Shown piece by piece: positions 8,904 to 17,781 of a DNA stretch of 41,240 nucleotides. The stretch's first letter is position 1. Every line of letters starts with the position of its first letter. Origin of the DNA: Azoarcus sp. (lineage in GTDB: Bacteria > Pseudomonadota > Gammaproteobacteria > Burkholderiales > Rhodocyclaceae); contig DYFV01000045.1 in NCBI GenBank assembly GCA_020725025.1, positions 1-41,240 on the forward strand, read 5' to 3'. Below the pieces are notes generated by a model. The model worked only from the letters and a program-made list of their open reading frames with translations. It was not told the DNA's origin and did no database searches. The translations under genes and the position numbers were made by a program.

Positions 8904-10939
8904 ACATGAACGCGGAGAAGCCGAGCGTTTCCACGGTACGCGACCTTCCTCACGTGTGGGTCGGCTGCGAGTTGCTCGACGGAGGCGACTGTCAGTACAT
9001 CAAGCGCTGGAAGCGGCAGGGGATGCCCTGGGCGGAGTACTGGCCGGCCCGGGAGCATTCCCTGCTGGTGCGCCTTGCCGAGGCCGAGGCCCGCCACGTG
9101 GTGGAGGTGATCGGCATCGACGCGCGGCGGAACGAGGTCCGCACCCGCGACGCCGGCATCTCCCTCGACCGCTTCGATTGCCGGGTCGAGACGCGGGGCG
9201 AGGCCGAACCGCATCCGCATCCCTTCTTCGACGTCACCGAGCTCCTCAAGCTCATGCGCTGGACGCTCGTCGCGCTGGAGGAGATCCATACGCTGGGCCT
9301 GGTCCACTGCGATCTCAGCCCCGGCAACGTATGCCTGCCGCTCTTGTGCCGCAGCGACGGCTGGCGCTGTCTCGACTACAGCCGCCTGCGCCTGATCGAC
9401 TTCGCCTTCGCCCTGCACCGGGATCTTCCCCTCAAGCATCCGTTGCCGGTGGATACCGCTGCTCCGGAGCTCTACTGCCTGCCGCCCTTCTTCCGTGCCG
9501 CCGTGGTCCGGGACCAGCAGGAGGGCCGTGCCGTCCACGCGCAACGGGCGATCGACCCGGGTATCGACCTCTACAGCCTCGGCATGATCGCCCAGACCTG
9601 GTATCGCGCCGGTTTCCGGCCGCACGCGCGCATTCCGGCGACCACGGTCGAGGCGCTTTTCCGGCGCCTGAACCGACATGGCCGGGAACGCGGCTGGTAC
9701 ACCTGGCGGCGCCCCGGCTGCCGGCAGCTGCGCGAGACGATCGACCGCCTGCTCGAGCGGACCAGGACCGATCCTTCGCGATCCGCGGACTTCCGCTTCC
9801 TGGCCGCCGAGGCACGGCCGGCCGAAGTCGCGACGGCCGTCACGCCGCTGCTCACCCGGGTGCGCGCGGCGGCCCGGGAAGTCGTCGACCCCGTTCCGGT
9901 GGCCGATGCGATCGCCCTGCAGCAGGAGCGACGGCGGGCTGCGGGCGGCGAGGCGATGCATGCCCCCGCTTCGATGCCCCGCGAGCGGCGGCGGGCGTCG
10001 CCCCATCGGCCTCCGGTAGCCGCGTCCGAGCCCCGGGGGGGCGGGTGGCGAAGGACCCTGTCGCCGTTGCTCGCGTCGGTGCTGGGGGGCGTCCTCTTCT
10101 TCGCCCAGCCGGGCGGGCACCCGCCGCCGTCCGCGCCCGCCTCCGCGGCCCGTCACGTGGTGGAAGTGGAGCGGTGGGTGAACGCCCTCTCCGCGCCCGA
10201 CGTCCGTCGCCGCGGCGAGGCGGCCGAGGCGCTGGTGCGTCTCGCCGGCACCGGCAGGGAGGCCGGCGTGCTGGCCGAGCAGGTGACCGTGCGTTTCGTC
10301 GGGCTGCTGAGCACCAGTGCGTCCAATCCCCACGCCGCGGCACAGCATGCGGCGGCGTGGTTCGCGCTGTCGGCCATCGCCGAGCAGGCCGGCGAGCTGC
10401 CGATCGCCGCCGTGGCGCGCCGGGCCATGGAGGACTACGAGCGGTATACCGAGGTGCTGCACGGCCGCTTCGCCAGGCTAATCTACGACCGGCCCGCCCA
10501 GGCGCGGGAACCCGAGTGGAACGACTACGTACTGCGGCTGGCGACCCTCGCCAATGCCGGATCGGCCCGCGGTGCCCTGGTGCTCGGCCTGATCGAGAGC
10601 AGCCACGGCCGCTATGCCGAAGCCTTCCGCTACATGCGCATGGCCCTGCTGCGCGGGGAGGACCGCAAGGCGGTGAGCGACGAGATCGGGCGCCTGCTGC
10701 AGCGGCTGGTCGATTCGGAGCATCGGCAGGCGCTCGCCGCGGTGGTGACCGAGGTGGAAGAGATGGCCGAGCAGCGCTACCCGCGCTGGCAGATCTGGGC
10801 GGCGCGGGTCAACGACGTATTGGGCGAGCGCGACAAGGCCGCCGCCTGGTACCGCCGGGTGAGGGACAACTCGGCCGCGGGGCGGGCGGAGAAGGACTAC
10901 GCGCGGTCGGCGATGGCGAGGTTGTCGCTGGGGACGTGA
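8900..10939 (+). CDS. Eukaryotic-like Ser/Thr kinase domain membrane protein with C-terminal repeat domain
   Basis: This is a 679-residue protein. The N-terminal kinase domain shows a likely ATP-anchoring Lys in QYIKRW (Lys35), the catalytic loop HCDLSPGN (136-143, catalytic Asp138, Asn143), the metal-binding DFA (167-169, DFG in most kinases), APE (188-190) and DLYSLG (223-228). The HRD arginine is Cys137 and no clear glycine loop is seen, so activity is plausible but atypical. One membrane segment lies at about 386-403. The following 270 residues are helical with TPR/Sel1-like character (for example GALVLGLIESSHGRYAEAFRYM) and would be periplasmic. The start overlaps the PP2C stop by ATGA. 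It is the last gene of the cluster. Confidence 0.78.
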   Translation: MNMNAEKPSVSTVRDLPHVWVGCELLDGGDCQYIKRWKRQGMPWAEYWPAREHSLLVRLAEAEARHVVEVIGIDARRNEVRTRDAGISLDRFDCRVETRGEAEPHPHPFFDVTELLKLMRWTLVALEEIHTLGLVHCDLSPGNVCLPLLCRSDGWRCLDYSRLRLIDFAFALHRDLPLKHPLPVDTAAPELYCLPPFFRAAVVRDQQEGRAVHAQRAIDPGIDLYSLGMIAQTWYRAGFRPHARIPATTVEALFRRLNRHGRERGWYTWRRPGCRQLRETIDRLLERTRTDPSRSADFRFLAAEARPAEVATAVTPLLTRVRAAAREVVDPVPVADAIALQQERRRAAGGEAMHAPASMPRERRRASPHRPPVAASEPRGGGWRRTLSPLLASVLGGVLFFAQPGGHPPPSAPASAARHVVEVERWVNALSAPDVRRRGEAAEALVRLAGTGREAGVLAEQVTVRFVGLLSTSASNPHAAAQHAAAWFALSAIAEQAGELPIAAVARRAMEDYERYTEVLHGRFARLIYDRPAQAREPEWNDYVLRLATLANAGSARGALVLGLIESSHGRYAEAFRYMRMALLRGEDRKAVSDEIGRLLQRLVDSEHRQALAAVVTEVEEMAEQRYPRWQIWAARVNDVLGERDKAAAWYRRVRDNSAAGRAEKDYARSAMARLSLGT

Positions 10940-10992
10940 GGGGGGCTACCGCTCGGCGCTTCGCCAGCCACTCGTGCTTCTCCCGCCGGCCT

Positions 10993-11089
10993 GTAGCCCG
11001 GATGCAGGCCGCAGGCCGGAATCCGGGAACGGCGTGCAGGGAAAGTCGAGTGCCGCGTCCCGGATTCCGCTGCGCTCCATCCGGGCCAC
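10993..11089. repeat. REP-like inverted repeat between convergent operons
   Basis: Left arm 10993-11028 (GTAGCCCGGATGCAG...GGAATCCGGGA) and right arm 11058-11089 (TCCCGGATTCCGCTGCG...ATCCGGGCC) are inverted relative to each other, about 30 bases apart. Each arm also has CCGGAT/ATCCGG self-complementarity. This class of GTAGCCCGGAT...ATCCGGG palindrome is widespread between genes in beta- and gammaproteobacterial genomes. Sitting between the kinase stop and the methyltransferase stop, it could terminate both transcripts or protect their 3' ends. Confidence 0.75.
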
Positions 11090-11101
11090 GCCCCTATCGC
11101 C

Positions 11102-11920
11102 TCACCCCTCCGCCCGCGCCCCCGCATACCAGTCCAGCTTCTCCCTCAAGCGCACCACCTCGCCCACGATGATGAGCGAAGGCGCCCGCACGCCGGCCGC
11201 CTGGGCACGCTCGGGCAGGGTGGAGAGGTCGCCGATCACCGTGCGCTGCGAGCTGGTGGTGCCCTGTTGAACGATGGCCGCGGCAGTTCCGGCGGGCAGG
11301 CCGTGGGCGACGAGCTGGCGGCAGATCTCGGCGAGCCCCACCAGGCCCATATAGAAGACGACCGTCTGGCGCGGGCGGGCCAGCGCCGGCCAGTCGAGGT
11401 TGCAGGTGCCGTCCTTGAGGTGGCCGGTCACGAAGATGCAGGCCTGGGCGTAGTCCCGGTGGGTCAGCGGGATGCCCGCGTAGGACGAGACCCCAAGGGC
11501 CGCGGTGATGCCCGGCACCACCTGGAAGTTCACCCCGTCGGCGGCGAGCGTCTCGATCTCCTCGCCGCCGCGGCCGAACACGAAGGGGTCGCCGCCCTTG
11601 AGCCGCACCACCCGCCGGCCGCGCCTGGCCTGCTCGGACAGCAGCGCGTTGATCGATTCCTGCCGCATGGTGTGCTTGGCGCGCTCCTTGCCGACGTAGA
11701 TGCGTTCCACCTGGGCCGGCACCAGCGCCATGATCTCGTCGGAGACGAGGTTGTCGTAGAGCACCACCTCGGCCTGGCGGATGATGCGCAGCGCGCGAAG
11801 GGTGAGCAGCTCCGGGTCGCCGGGGCCGGTACCCACCAGGGCCACCTGGCCGGGCTCGAGGGGGGTGCGCACCGGGATGTCGCCCAGGAAGGCATCGGGG
11901 GGAATCGTGTAGCGGTCCAT
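11102..11920 (-). CDS. cobA: Uroporphyrinogen-III C-methyltransferase (SUMT)
   Basis: This 272-residue enzyme uses S-adenosylmethionine to methylate uroporphyrinogen III twice, giving precorrin-2, the entry to siroheme. The family motifs are clear: [13 protein letters not shown] near 30-42, [25 protein letters not shown] and PLTHRD. It is the methyltransferase domain only, without the dehydrogenase/ferrochelatase half of CysG, so other enzymes must finish siroheme. It is the last gene of the dsr operon, 44 bases after dsrN, which suits a role in supplying DsrAB with siroheme. The ATG at 11920 is preceded by GAGAGAGGAAG. It could equally be named cysG-type or sumT. Confidence 0.92.
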   Translation of the reverse strand: MDRYTIPPDAFLGDIPVRTPLEPGQVALVGTGPGDPELLTLRALRIIRQAEVVLYDNLVSDEIMALVPAQVERIYVGKERAKHTMRQESINALLSEQARRGRRVVRLKGGDPFVFGRGGEEIETLAADGVNFQVVPGITAALGVSSYAGIPLTHRDYAQACIFVTGHLKDGTCNLDWPALARPRQTVVFYMGLVGLAEICRQLVAHGLPAGTAAAIVQQGTTSSQRTVIGDLSTLPERAQAAGVRAPSLIIVGEVVRLREKLDWYAGARAEG

Positions 11921-11964
11921 GTGTCTTCCTCTCTCCGTTGTGGGGGGCAGCAATTGGGGCGGCT

Positions 11965-13374
11965 TCAGCCGCAGGCGAATTCGGGCACGCCGGCGCAGCA
12001 CTCGTTGCGGCAGCGGTCGACGTAGGCGACGAAGCGGGCCGGCCAGTCGGCGCCCAGCACCGAGCGCAGGTGGCAGTAGGCGGCGAGCACGTTGCGGTAG
12101 CGGATGCCGTCGCGCGCGCCGTCGATGCCGTGGCCGCGATGCACGGTCCAGGCGTAGGCGAGTCCGGGCGAGACGTTGTCGAGGCCGGAGTGGTGGAACT
12201 CGTGGGCGCGCACCCGGGTGCCGGGGGCGAGCCAGGGATGGTCGGCGGTGGCCTCGATCTCCACGTAGCCGCGTCCGACGGCCTTCTTGTGCATCACCGT
12301 GTCGGCCGGCAGCGCCCCCACCATCTCGTGGTTGCGCTCCTTCCAGCGGATGGAGCGGGTGAGGTACATCAGGCCGCCGCATTCGGCGTACACCGGCAGG
12401 CCGTTCTCGATCGCGCGGCGCAGCCCGGCGCGCAGGCTGGTGTTGGCTTCGAGCTCGGCCGCCATCATCTCGGGGAAGCCGCCGCCGATGAAGAGGGCGT
12501 CCACCGCCGGCAGGGCGGCGTCGCGCAGGGTGTCGAAGGGCACCAGCTCGGCGCCCGCGGCGGCGAGCGCCTCCAGGTCCTCGGCGTAGTAGAAGCCGAA
12601 GGCCTCGTCCCGGGCGATGCCGATGCGCACCCGGGGACGCACCGGCGGGCGGCGCAGGGGTGTGGCGGGCAGCGTACCCTGGGGCGGGGCGTCGGCCGTC
12701 TCGGTGAGCGCCAGCAGCCGGTCGAGGTCCACATGGGCCGCCACCGCCGCGGCGAGCCGCGCCACGTGTGCCGCGACCTGGCCGGCCTCGTTGCTCGGCA
12801 CCAGCCCGAGGTGACGCTCGTCGATGGCCAGCTCCGGCAGGTCGGGGATCGCGCCCAGCACCGGCACCCGGGTGAAGTGCTCCAGGGCCGCGCGCAGCTT
12901 CGCCTCGTGGCGCTTGCCGCCGACGCGGTTGAGGATCACGCCCGCGATGCGGATGGTCGGGTCGAAGGCCTGGTAGCCCAGCACCAGCGGGGCGATGCCG
13001 CGGGTCATGCCGCGGGCGTCGATCACCAGCACCACCGGAAGATCGAGCATGCGGGCCACCGCCGCGTTGCTGTCGCTGCCGTCCAGCGAGACGCCGTCGT
13101 GCAGCCCCGTGTTGCCTTCCACCAGGCACACCTCGGCGCCGCGAGCGCGCCGGCCGAAGGCGGCGCGGATCTCGTCGGCGCCGGACAGCCAGGGGTCGAG
13201 GTTGTAGCAGGCACGGCCGGCCGCCTCGCCCAGCCACATGGGATCGATGTAGTCGGGGCCCTTCTTGAAGGGCTGCACCTCGATCCCGCGCGCGGCCAGC
13301 GCGGCGGCGAGTCCGATGGAGACCGTGGTCTTGCCCGAGGACCGATGGGTGGCCGAGATGAAGAAGCGATGCAT
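11965..13374 (-). CDS. dsrN: DsrN, glutamine-dependent siroheme amidase (cobyrinate a,c-diamide synthase family)
   Basis: This 469-residue protein has an N-terminal ATP-binding P-loop ([11 protein letters not shown], residues 7-17) and a C-terminal class I glutamine amidotransferase domain with nucleophile Cys332 in [10 protein letters not shown]. The family is CbiA/CobB. In sulfur oxidizers DsrN is proposed to amidate siroheme to siroamide for DsrAB. It sits 22 bases after dsrP, as in Allochromatium vinosum (dsrP-dsrN). The ATG at 13374 has GGAG eight bases upstream; an in-frame start at 13413 would overlap dsrP. The C-terminal tail carries CRNECCAG, an unusual cysteine pair. Confidence 0.9.
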   Translation of the reverse strand: MHRFFISATHRSSGKTTVSIGLAAALAARGIEVQPFKKGPDYIDPMWLGEAAGRACYNLDPWLSGADEIRAAFGRRARGAEVCLVEGNTGLHDGVSLDGSDSNAAVARMLDLPVVLVIDARGMTRGIAPLVLGYQAFDPTIRIAGVILNRVGGKRHEAKLRAALEHFTRVPVLGAIPDLPELAIDERHLGLVPSNEAGQVAAHVARLAAAVAAHVDLDRLLALTETADAPPQGTLPATPLRRPPVRPRVRIGIARDEAFGFYYAEDLEALAAAGAELVPFDTLRDAALPAVDALFIGGGFPEMMAAELEANTSLRAGLRRAIENGLPVYAECGGLMYLTRSIRWKERNHEMVGALPADTVMHKKAVGRGYVEIEATADHPWLAPGTRVRAHEFHHSGLDNVSPGLAYAWTVHRGHGIDGARDGIRYRNVLAAYCHLRSVLGADWPARFVAYVDRCRNECCAGVPEFACG

Positions 13375-13396
13375 CGTCGTCTCCGGGCAAGGGGGG

Positions 13397-14578
13397 CTAT
13401 TTCGCCGGGGCATCCACCGGCACGAAGGGCAGCAGGCGCACGCCCACCAGGGTGATGAGGAAGGCCGCCGCCACGCCCCCCAGGCCCAGCAGCACCTCGG
13501 GCAGGCTGGGGCTGTAGTCCGCCACCTCCCCGTCGCCGAAGCCGCTCGCCACCTCGTATCCGGGGAAGAGCTCCATCGGGTAGGCCTGGCCGCCGATGAT
13601 GAAGGCGTAGAGCAGAGCGAAGGCGCCGGCGATGACCGCCACCGCGGCGAACACGTTGGCGCGCTGGGACATGCCGAGGGTCGGGTGGTAGAGCAGCACC
13701 AGGGGCAGCACGGTGCCGACCAGCCCGTAGCCCACCCACAGCATCACCGAGTGGATGCCGCCTTCGACCAGGATGAAGCGCTCGAAGCCCGTCTGGCGGG
13801 CGAAGTAGAGGTTGGTCACGTGGTACATCACCACGAAGTAGAGCGTCGCCGCCACGAACACCCCCAGCAGGTTCTTCATGCGGCGCTGGATGGCGGGATC
13901 GAGCTCGGCGCCGAGGACGCGGAAGAGCACGGCCTGCACCAGGAGGAAGAGGGCCAGCCCCCAGGCGAAGGACATCACGATGAACATGGGCGCGAGCATC
14001 GCCGAGCCGTAGCCGGGGCGCGCCACGATGAAGGCGAAGATGGAGCCGGTACCGGTGGTGAGCACCAGCCGCCACACGAAGGCCGCCAGGCCGGCGTGTT
14101 TCGACCAGCGGTTCATGCGCCGCTCCGTCAGCGTCCACAGATAGACGGCGACGATGGCGAACATGCCCGAGTAGAGGAACACGTTCCAGGCGAACACCGA
14201 GGTGAAGTTGTAGTAGGTGGCGGCCACGATGATGCGGTCGGGCCGGCCCAGGTCCAGCATCAGCACCATCAGGCCGCCGCCCAGCAGCGCCAGGCAGAGC
14301 AGCGCGGACAGGGGTGCGCGTACCTTGTACACCGCCTGGCCGAACACCGAGCCGATGGAGGCGACGTTGAGCACGCCCGAGGCGGCCACGATCATGAAGA
14401 TCGCGAACACGTGGGGCATGCCCCACACGATGTGGTTGTTCATCCCGGTCACGACGTGGCCGTGATGCTCCATGTAGAAAAAGGCGCCGAGCCCGGCGGC
14501 GAGTACCGCGAGGCCGGCGGCCAAGAGCGCCCAATAGCGCGGGGCAGGGAGTCTTTCGAGCGTGGTGGCGGCGGCCAT
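13397..14578 (-). CDS. dsrP: DsrP, NrfD-family integral membrane subunit of DsrMKJOP
   Basis: This 393-residue protein has about ten hydrophobic membrane segments and no obvious cofactor-binding cysteine motif, as in the NrfD/PsrC quinone-interacting family. With DsrO and DsrJ it forms the periplasm-facing half of the DsrMKJOP complex, which exchanges electrons between the quinone pool, the periplasm and the cytoplasmic DsrC trisulfide chemistry. It starts 3 bases after dsrO, so the two are tightly coupled. The residues MNNHIVWGMPHVFAIFM in the first part are typical of DsrP. Length matches the family. Confidence 0.93.
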   Translation of the reverse strand: MAAATTLERLPAPRYWALLAAGLAVLAAGLGAFFYMEHHGHVVTGMNNHIVWGMPHVFAIFMIVAASGVLNVASIGSVFGQAVYKVRAPLSALLCLALLGGGLMVLMLDLGRPDRIIVAATYYNFTSVFAWNVFLYSGMFAIVAVYLWTLTERRMNRWSKHAGLAAFVWRLVLTTGTGSIFAFIVARPGYGSAMLAPMFIVMSFAWGLALFLLVQAVLFRVLGAELDPAIQRRMKNLLGVFVAATLYFVVMYHVTNLYFARQTGFERFILVEGGIHSVMLWVGYGLVGTVLPLVLLYHPTLGMSQRANVFAAVAVIAGAFALLYAFIIGGQAYPMELFPGYEVASGFGDGEVADYSPSLPEVLLGLGGVAAAFLITLVGVRLLPFVPVDAPAK

Positions 14579-14581
14579 GGT

Positions 14582-15349
14582 TCAGATCCCGTGGTAGCGG
14601 ATGCCGGTGTCGATGCCGAGCTCGGCGCGCACCTGGGTGGTGGGGATGCTGCGGATGCGCTGCGAGATGAGGCTCTCGGGGTCGTTGAGATCGCCGAAGA
14701 CGATCGCGCCGGTGGGGCAGGCCTCGACGCAGGCGGGCAGTTGCCCCTTGTCCACCCGGTGCACGCACATCGTGCAGCCCTCCACGCAACCTTTGCCGCG
14801 CGGAATCTCCGGGTTCTGCTCTGCGAGCGGCTCGTGCACGAAACTGCGCGCCTTGTAGGGGCAGGCCATCATGCAGTAGCGGCAGCCGATGCAGATGTGG
14901 CGGTCCACCAGCACGATGCCGTCGGCGCGCTTGAAGGAGGCGCCGGTGGGGCAGACGTCCACGCACGGGGGCTTGGCGCAGTGCTGGCACATCATCGGCA
15001 GGCTCATTTCCTTGCCCGTGCGCACTTCCTTGATCTCGATCTTGCGCACCCACTGGGAGTCGGTGGGGGCGCTGGGCCGGGTGAGGCCGACCTCGCGGTT
15101 GCACGCACCGACGCAGGCGTCGCAGTCGCTGCGGCACAGGGTGGCGTCGATCAGCATGCCCCAGCGCACCGCCGAGGAGGCCGTAGTCCCCGCCGCACGG
15201 GCCGTCACGCCCTCGGCGGCATTGGCCCGACCGATCTCGATCAGGCGGATGCCGGGCGCGAGCAGCACGCCGAGTGCCGCTGCGGCACCGCCCGCCAGCA
15301 GTGCTCGCCGACCCGGCGACGGGGTTCGGTCCTGGTTCTGTTCGCTCAT
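14582..15349 (-). CDS. dsrO: DsrO, periplasmic four-cluster ferredoxin subunit of DsrMKJOP
   Basis: This 255-residue protein begins with a Tat-type leader (GRRALLAGGAAAALGVLLAPG). It contains cysteine groups for four [4Fe-4S] clusters, seen as CRSDCDACVGAC, CQHCAKPPCVDVCPTGA, CIGCRYCMMACPYKA and CMCVH-like plus CVEACPTGA. The NrfC/PsrB family is known to pass electrons between a periplasmic cytochrome and an NrfD-type subunit. It lies between dsrJ (4-bp ATGA overlap) and dsrP (3-base gap). The start at 15349 is fixed by that overlap and by the Tat leader. Confidence 0.93.
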   Translation of the reverse strand: MSEQNQDRTPSPGRRALLAGGAAAALGVLLAPGIRLIEIGRANAAEGVTARAAGTTASSAVRWGMLIDATLCRSDCDACVGACNREVGLTRPSAPTDSQWVRKIEIKEVRTGKEMSLPMMCQHCAKPPCVDVCPTGASFKRADGIVLVDRHICIGCRYCMMACPYKARSFVHEPLAEQNPEIPRGKGCVEGCTMCVHRVDKGQLPACVEACPTGAIVFGDLNDPESLISQRIRSIPTTQVRAELGIDTGIRYHGI

Positions 15350-15741
15350 CGCTTCGCTCCTGCAGCGTCGGCCGACTGCCGGGCCGGCGCCTTGGACTGG
15401 TGGCACTCGAAACAGTCGAGCTTCACGGCCGCGTAGGCGTGGCAGGTTTCGCAGAAGTCCTGCCGGGTGGCATTCACCGATCCGGTCGTGCGGCTCGCAT
15501 GGCAGGAGATGCAGCCGTTCAGGCTCACCTTGGCGCCGCGCTCGCCCAGGCGCAGGGTGCGATCGCGCTGGTGGCTGAGGAGGTCCATGTGAGTGCGGCG
15601 CATCTCCTCGGGCGGTGCGACGCAGGACTCGGTGCCCGGCTCGATCTCGATCACCGGCTTGGGCACCTCCGCGTGCGCACCGGCGACCGCGAGCGCGGCG
15701 AGCCACGGCAGCGCGAGGCGGGCGAGGGATGTGCGGGTCAT
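15346..15741 (-). CDS. dsrJ: DsrJ, triheme cytochrome c subunit of DsrMKJOP
   Basis: This 131-residue protein has an N-terminal signal or anchor segment (1-24, ending GAHA) and three heme c sites: CISCH (77-81), CETCH (97-101) and CFECH (110-114). Cys40 in GTESCVAPPEEM is the candidate for the unusual cysteine axial ligand known for one DsrJ heme. The protein faces the periplasm, where it is thought to connect the complex to other carriers or thiol chemistry. It lies 11 bases after dsrL and overlaps dsrO by 4 bases. The small size matches the family. Confidence 0.93.
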   Translation of the reverse strand: MTRTSLARLALPWLAALAVAGAHAEVPKPVIEIEPGTESCVAPPEEMRRTHMDLLSHQRDRTLRLGERGAKVSLNGCISCHASRTTGSVNATRQDFCETCHAYAAVKLDCFECHQSKAPARQSADAAGAKR

Positions 15742-15752
15742 GCTGCGGCTCC

Positions 15753-17738
15753 TTACTCGCCCAGGCCCATCTGGATGTAGCCGGTCGGGCACACGTCGTG
15801 GCAGATGTGGCAGCCGATGCAGCGGTCGTAGTCGGTGTAGACGTAGCGCCCGGTGGTGGCCTCCTTCTTGGGCACCCGCTTCACGGCGGTCTGCGGGCAA
15901 TACACCACGCAGTTGTCGCACTCGAAGCACAGACCGCAGCTCATGCAGCGCTTGGCCTCGGCGATCGCCTCGGCTTCGGTGAGCGCTTCCAGGCGCTCCT
16001 CGAAGTTGCCAAGGGCCGACTCCTTGTCCAGGGTGACCACCTTGCGCTTGTTGCGCGCGGTGTACATGAAGTGGCCGAGGAAGAGATCCTCGTGGGGGAT
16101 CACGTAGCGGTCGGAGCGGTTGTCGTAGTTGTGCACCGCGACCTTGCTGCCGTCGGTTCCCCGCAGGGGCTCGTGGGCCGGCTCGATGGCGATGCCCTTC
16201 TCGGCGAGCTTGCGCATCAGGTCGAAGGCATGCACGTCGATCTTCGGACGCTTCGCGGCCTCCTCGCCGGCGAGGAAGCGGTCGATACCGTCGGCGGCGA
16301 TCGCGCCGTGGCCCACCGCGGTGGTCAGCAGATGCGGTCGCAGCGCGTCGCCGCCGGCGAACACGCCCGGCTGGCCCACCACCTGGTAGTTGCGGTCCGC
16401 GGAGATGCCGCCTTTGCCGTTGTCGAACACCTCGAGGCCCGAGAGATCGATGGCCTGGCCGATGGCGGACACGAAGAGGTCGCCCGGGATGTCTTCCTCG
16501 GTGCCCTCCAGGATCTTCACGTCGAGCTTGCCGCCGACGATCTTCGCCTCGCATTGGGCCACGCGCAGGGCGGTGGCGCGTCCTTCGGCGTTCTTCACCA
16601 CGCCCACCGGCACCAGGCCGCCGCGGATGTGGATGCCTTCGGCGAGCGCCTGCTCGATCTCGTGGCGGTTGGCCTGCATCTTGTCGATGGGGAAGAGGGA
16701 GGTCAGCGTGACTTCCGCTCCCTGCTTGGCCGAGGCCTCGGCCACGTCCTGGGCCAGCCGCCCGGCGATGGCGCCTTCGAAGTCGGTCGGATGGGCGTGC
16801 TCGATGTGGCCGAGGCGACGCGCCACCGTGGCCACGTCGATCGAGGTGTCGCCGCCGCCCACCACCACCACGCGCTTGCCCACGTGCTGCAGGCGCCCGT
16901 CGTTGAAGGCGCGCAGGAAGGAGGTGGCGGTGACGACGTTGGGAAGATCCTGGGCGTCCGGCACGGGCAGCGCGCGGCCGGCCTGGGCGCCCAGGCCCAG
17001 GAAGATGGCGTCGAAGTCGCGGCGCAGCTCCTCCATGCTCACGTCGCGGCCCACGCGGCAGTTCGTGCGGGTCTTCACGCCGAGATCGAGGATTCGCTGG
17101 ATCTCCGCGTCGAGCACGTGGCGCGGGGTGCGGAAGCCGGGGATGCCGTAGCGCATCATGCCGCCCAGCAGCTCGTGGTCGTCGAAGATCGTGACCTCAT
17201 GGCCCTTCAGCGCGAGCTGGTAGGCGCACGACAGGCCCGCCGGGCCGGAACCGATGACCGCGACCTTCTTGCCGGTCGAGTGCTCGGGCTTCACGAACTG
17301 GAGATTGTTGGCGATGGCGTACTCGCCGAGGAAATGCTCCACCGAGTTGATGCCGACGTGATCCTCCACCTCGTTGCGGTTGCAGCCGCTCTCGCAGGGC
17401 GCCGGGCAGACCCGGCCCATCACCGCCGGCAGCGGGTTGGCCTGGGTGAGCCGGCGCCAGGCGTACTCCTGCCACGGCATGGTCGGCTTGCCGTCCGGGC
17501 CCATCGGCGGCTTCTCGATGCCGCGCACGATGTTGAGGTAGCCGCGGATGTCCTCGCCGGACGGGCAGCTACCCTGGCAGGGCGGCGTCGACTGGATGTA
17601 GGTCGGGCACTTGTGCGACCAGCTGGCGCTGAAGATCTTGTCGTGGTTGTCGCGGTAGGTCGCGTCGCCTTCCTTGTAGCGGCGGAAGGAGAGGGCGGTG
17701 TTTTCCGTCTCGGCAGCGGGTTGTCCCGTGATCGACAT
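15753..17738 (-). CDS. dsrL: DsrL, NAD(P)H-linked iron-sulfur flavoprotein
   Basis: This 661-residue protein resembles the small subunit of glutamate synthase fused to a C-terminal ferredoxin. N-terminal cysteines (CPTYIQSTPPCQGSC and CPAPCESGC) bind [4Fe-4S] clusters. FAD binding is seen at VIGSGPAGLSCAYQLA and pyridine nucleotide binding at VVGGGDTSIDVATVARR. The C-terminus has CMSCGLCFECDNC and CIGCHICHDVC for two more clusters. In sulfur oxidizers DsrL takes electrons from DsrAB acting in the oxidative direction and reduces NAD. It is one of the markers that separates oxidative from reductive Dsr systems. It is 43 bases after dsrK and 11 before dsrJ. Confidence 0.94.
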   Translation of the reverse strand: MSITGQPAAETENTALSFRRYKEGDATYRDNHDKIFSASWSHKCPTYIQSTPPCQGSCPSGEDIRGYLNIVRGIEKPPMGPDGKPTMPWQEYAWRRLTQANPLPAVMGRVCPAPCESGCNRNEVEDHVGINSVEHFLGEYAIANNLQFVKPEHSTGKKVAVIGSGPAGLSCAYQLALKGHEVTIFDDHELLGGMMRYGIPGFRTPRHVLDAEIQRILDLGVKTRTNCRVGRDVSMEELRRDFDAIFLGLGAQAGRALPVPDAQDLPNVVTATSFLRAFNDGRLQHVGKRVVVVGGGDTSIDVATVARRLGHIEHAHPTDFEGAIAGRLAQDVAEASAKQGAEVTLTSLFPIDKMQANRHEIEQALAEGIHIRGGLVPVGVVKNAEGRATALRVAQCEAKIVGGKLDVKILEGTEEDIPGDLFVSAIGQAIDLSGLEVFDNGKGGISADRNYQVVGQPGVFAGGDALRPHLLTTAVGHGAIAADGIDRFLAGEEAAKRPKIDVHAFDLMRKLAEKGIAIEPAHEPLRGTDGSKVAVHNYDNRSDRYVIPHEDLFLGHFMYTARNKRKVVTLDKESALGNFEERLEALTEAEAIAEAKRCMSCGLCFECDNCVVYCPQTAVKRVPKKEATTGRYVYTDYDRCIGCHICHDVCPTGYIQMGLGE

Positions 17739-17781
17739 GGCGTGGCGTCTCCGTATCAGGGTTGTTCGTTCGGCGCGGGTG

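Noticed and set aside
5090..10939. Type VI secretion tagging genes (FHA, PP2C, kinase)
   Set aside because: FHA, PP2C and kinase genes also accompany type VI secretion, but no tss, clpV, hcp or vgrG gene is present, while SEDS and PBP genes adjoin.
11102..11920. Full-length CysG siroheme synthase
   Set aside because: Only the C-methyltransferase domain is present at 272 residues. The NAD-binding dehydrogenase/ferrochelatase half is missing and the upstream frame is dsrN.
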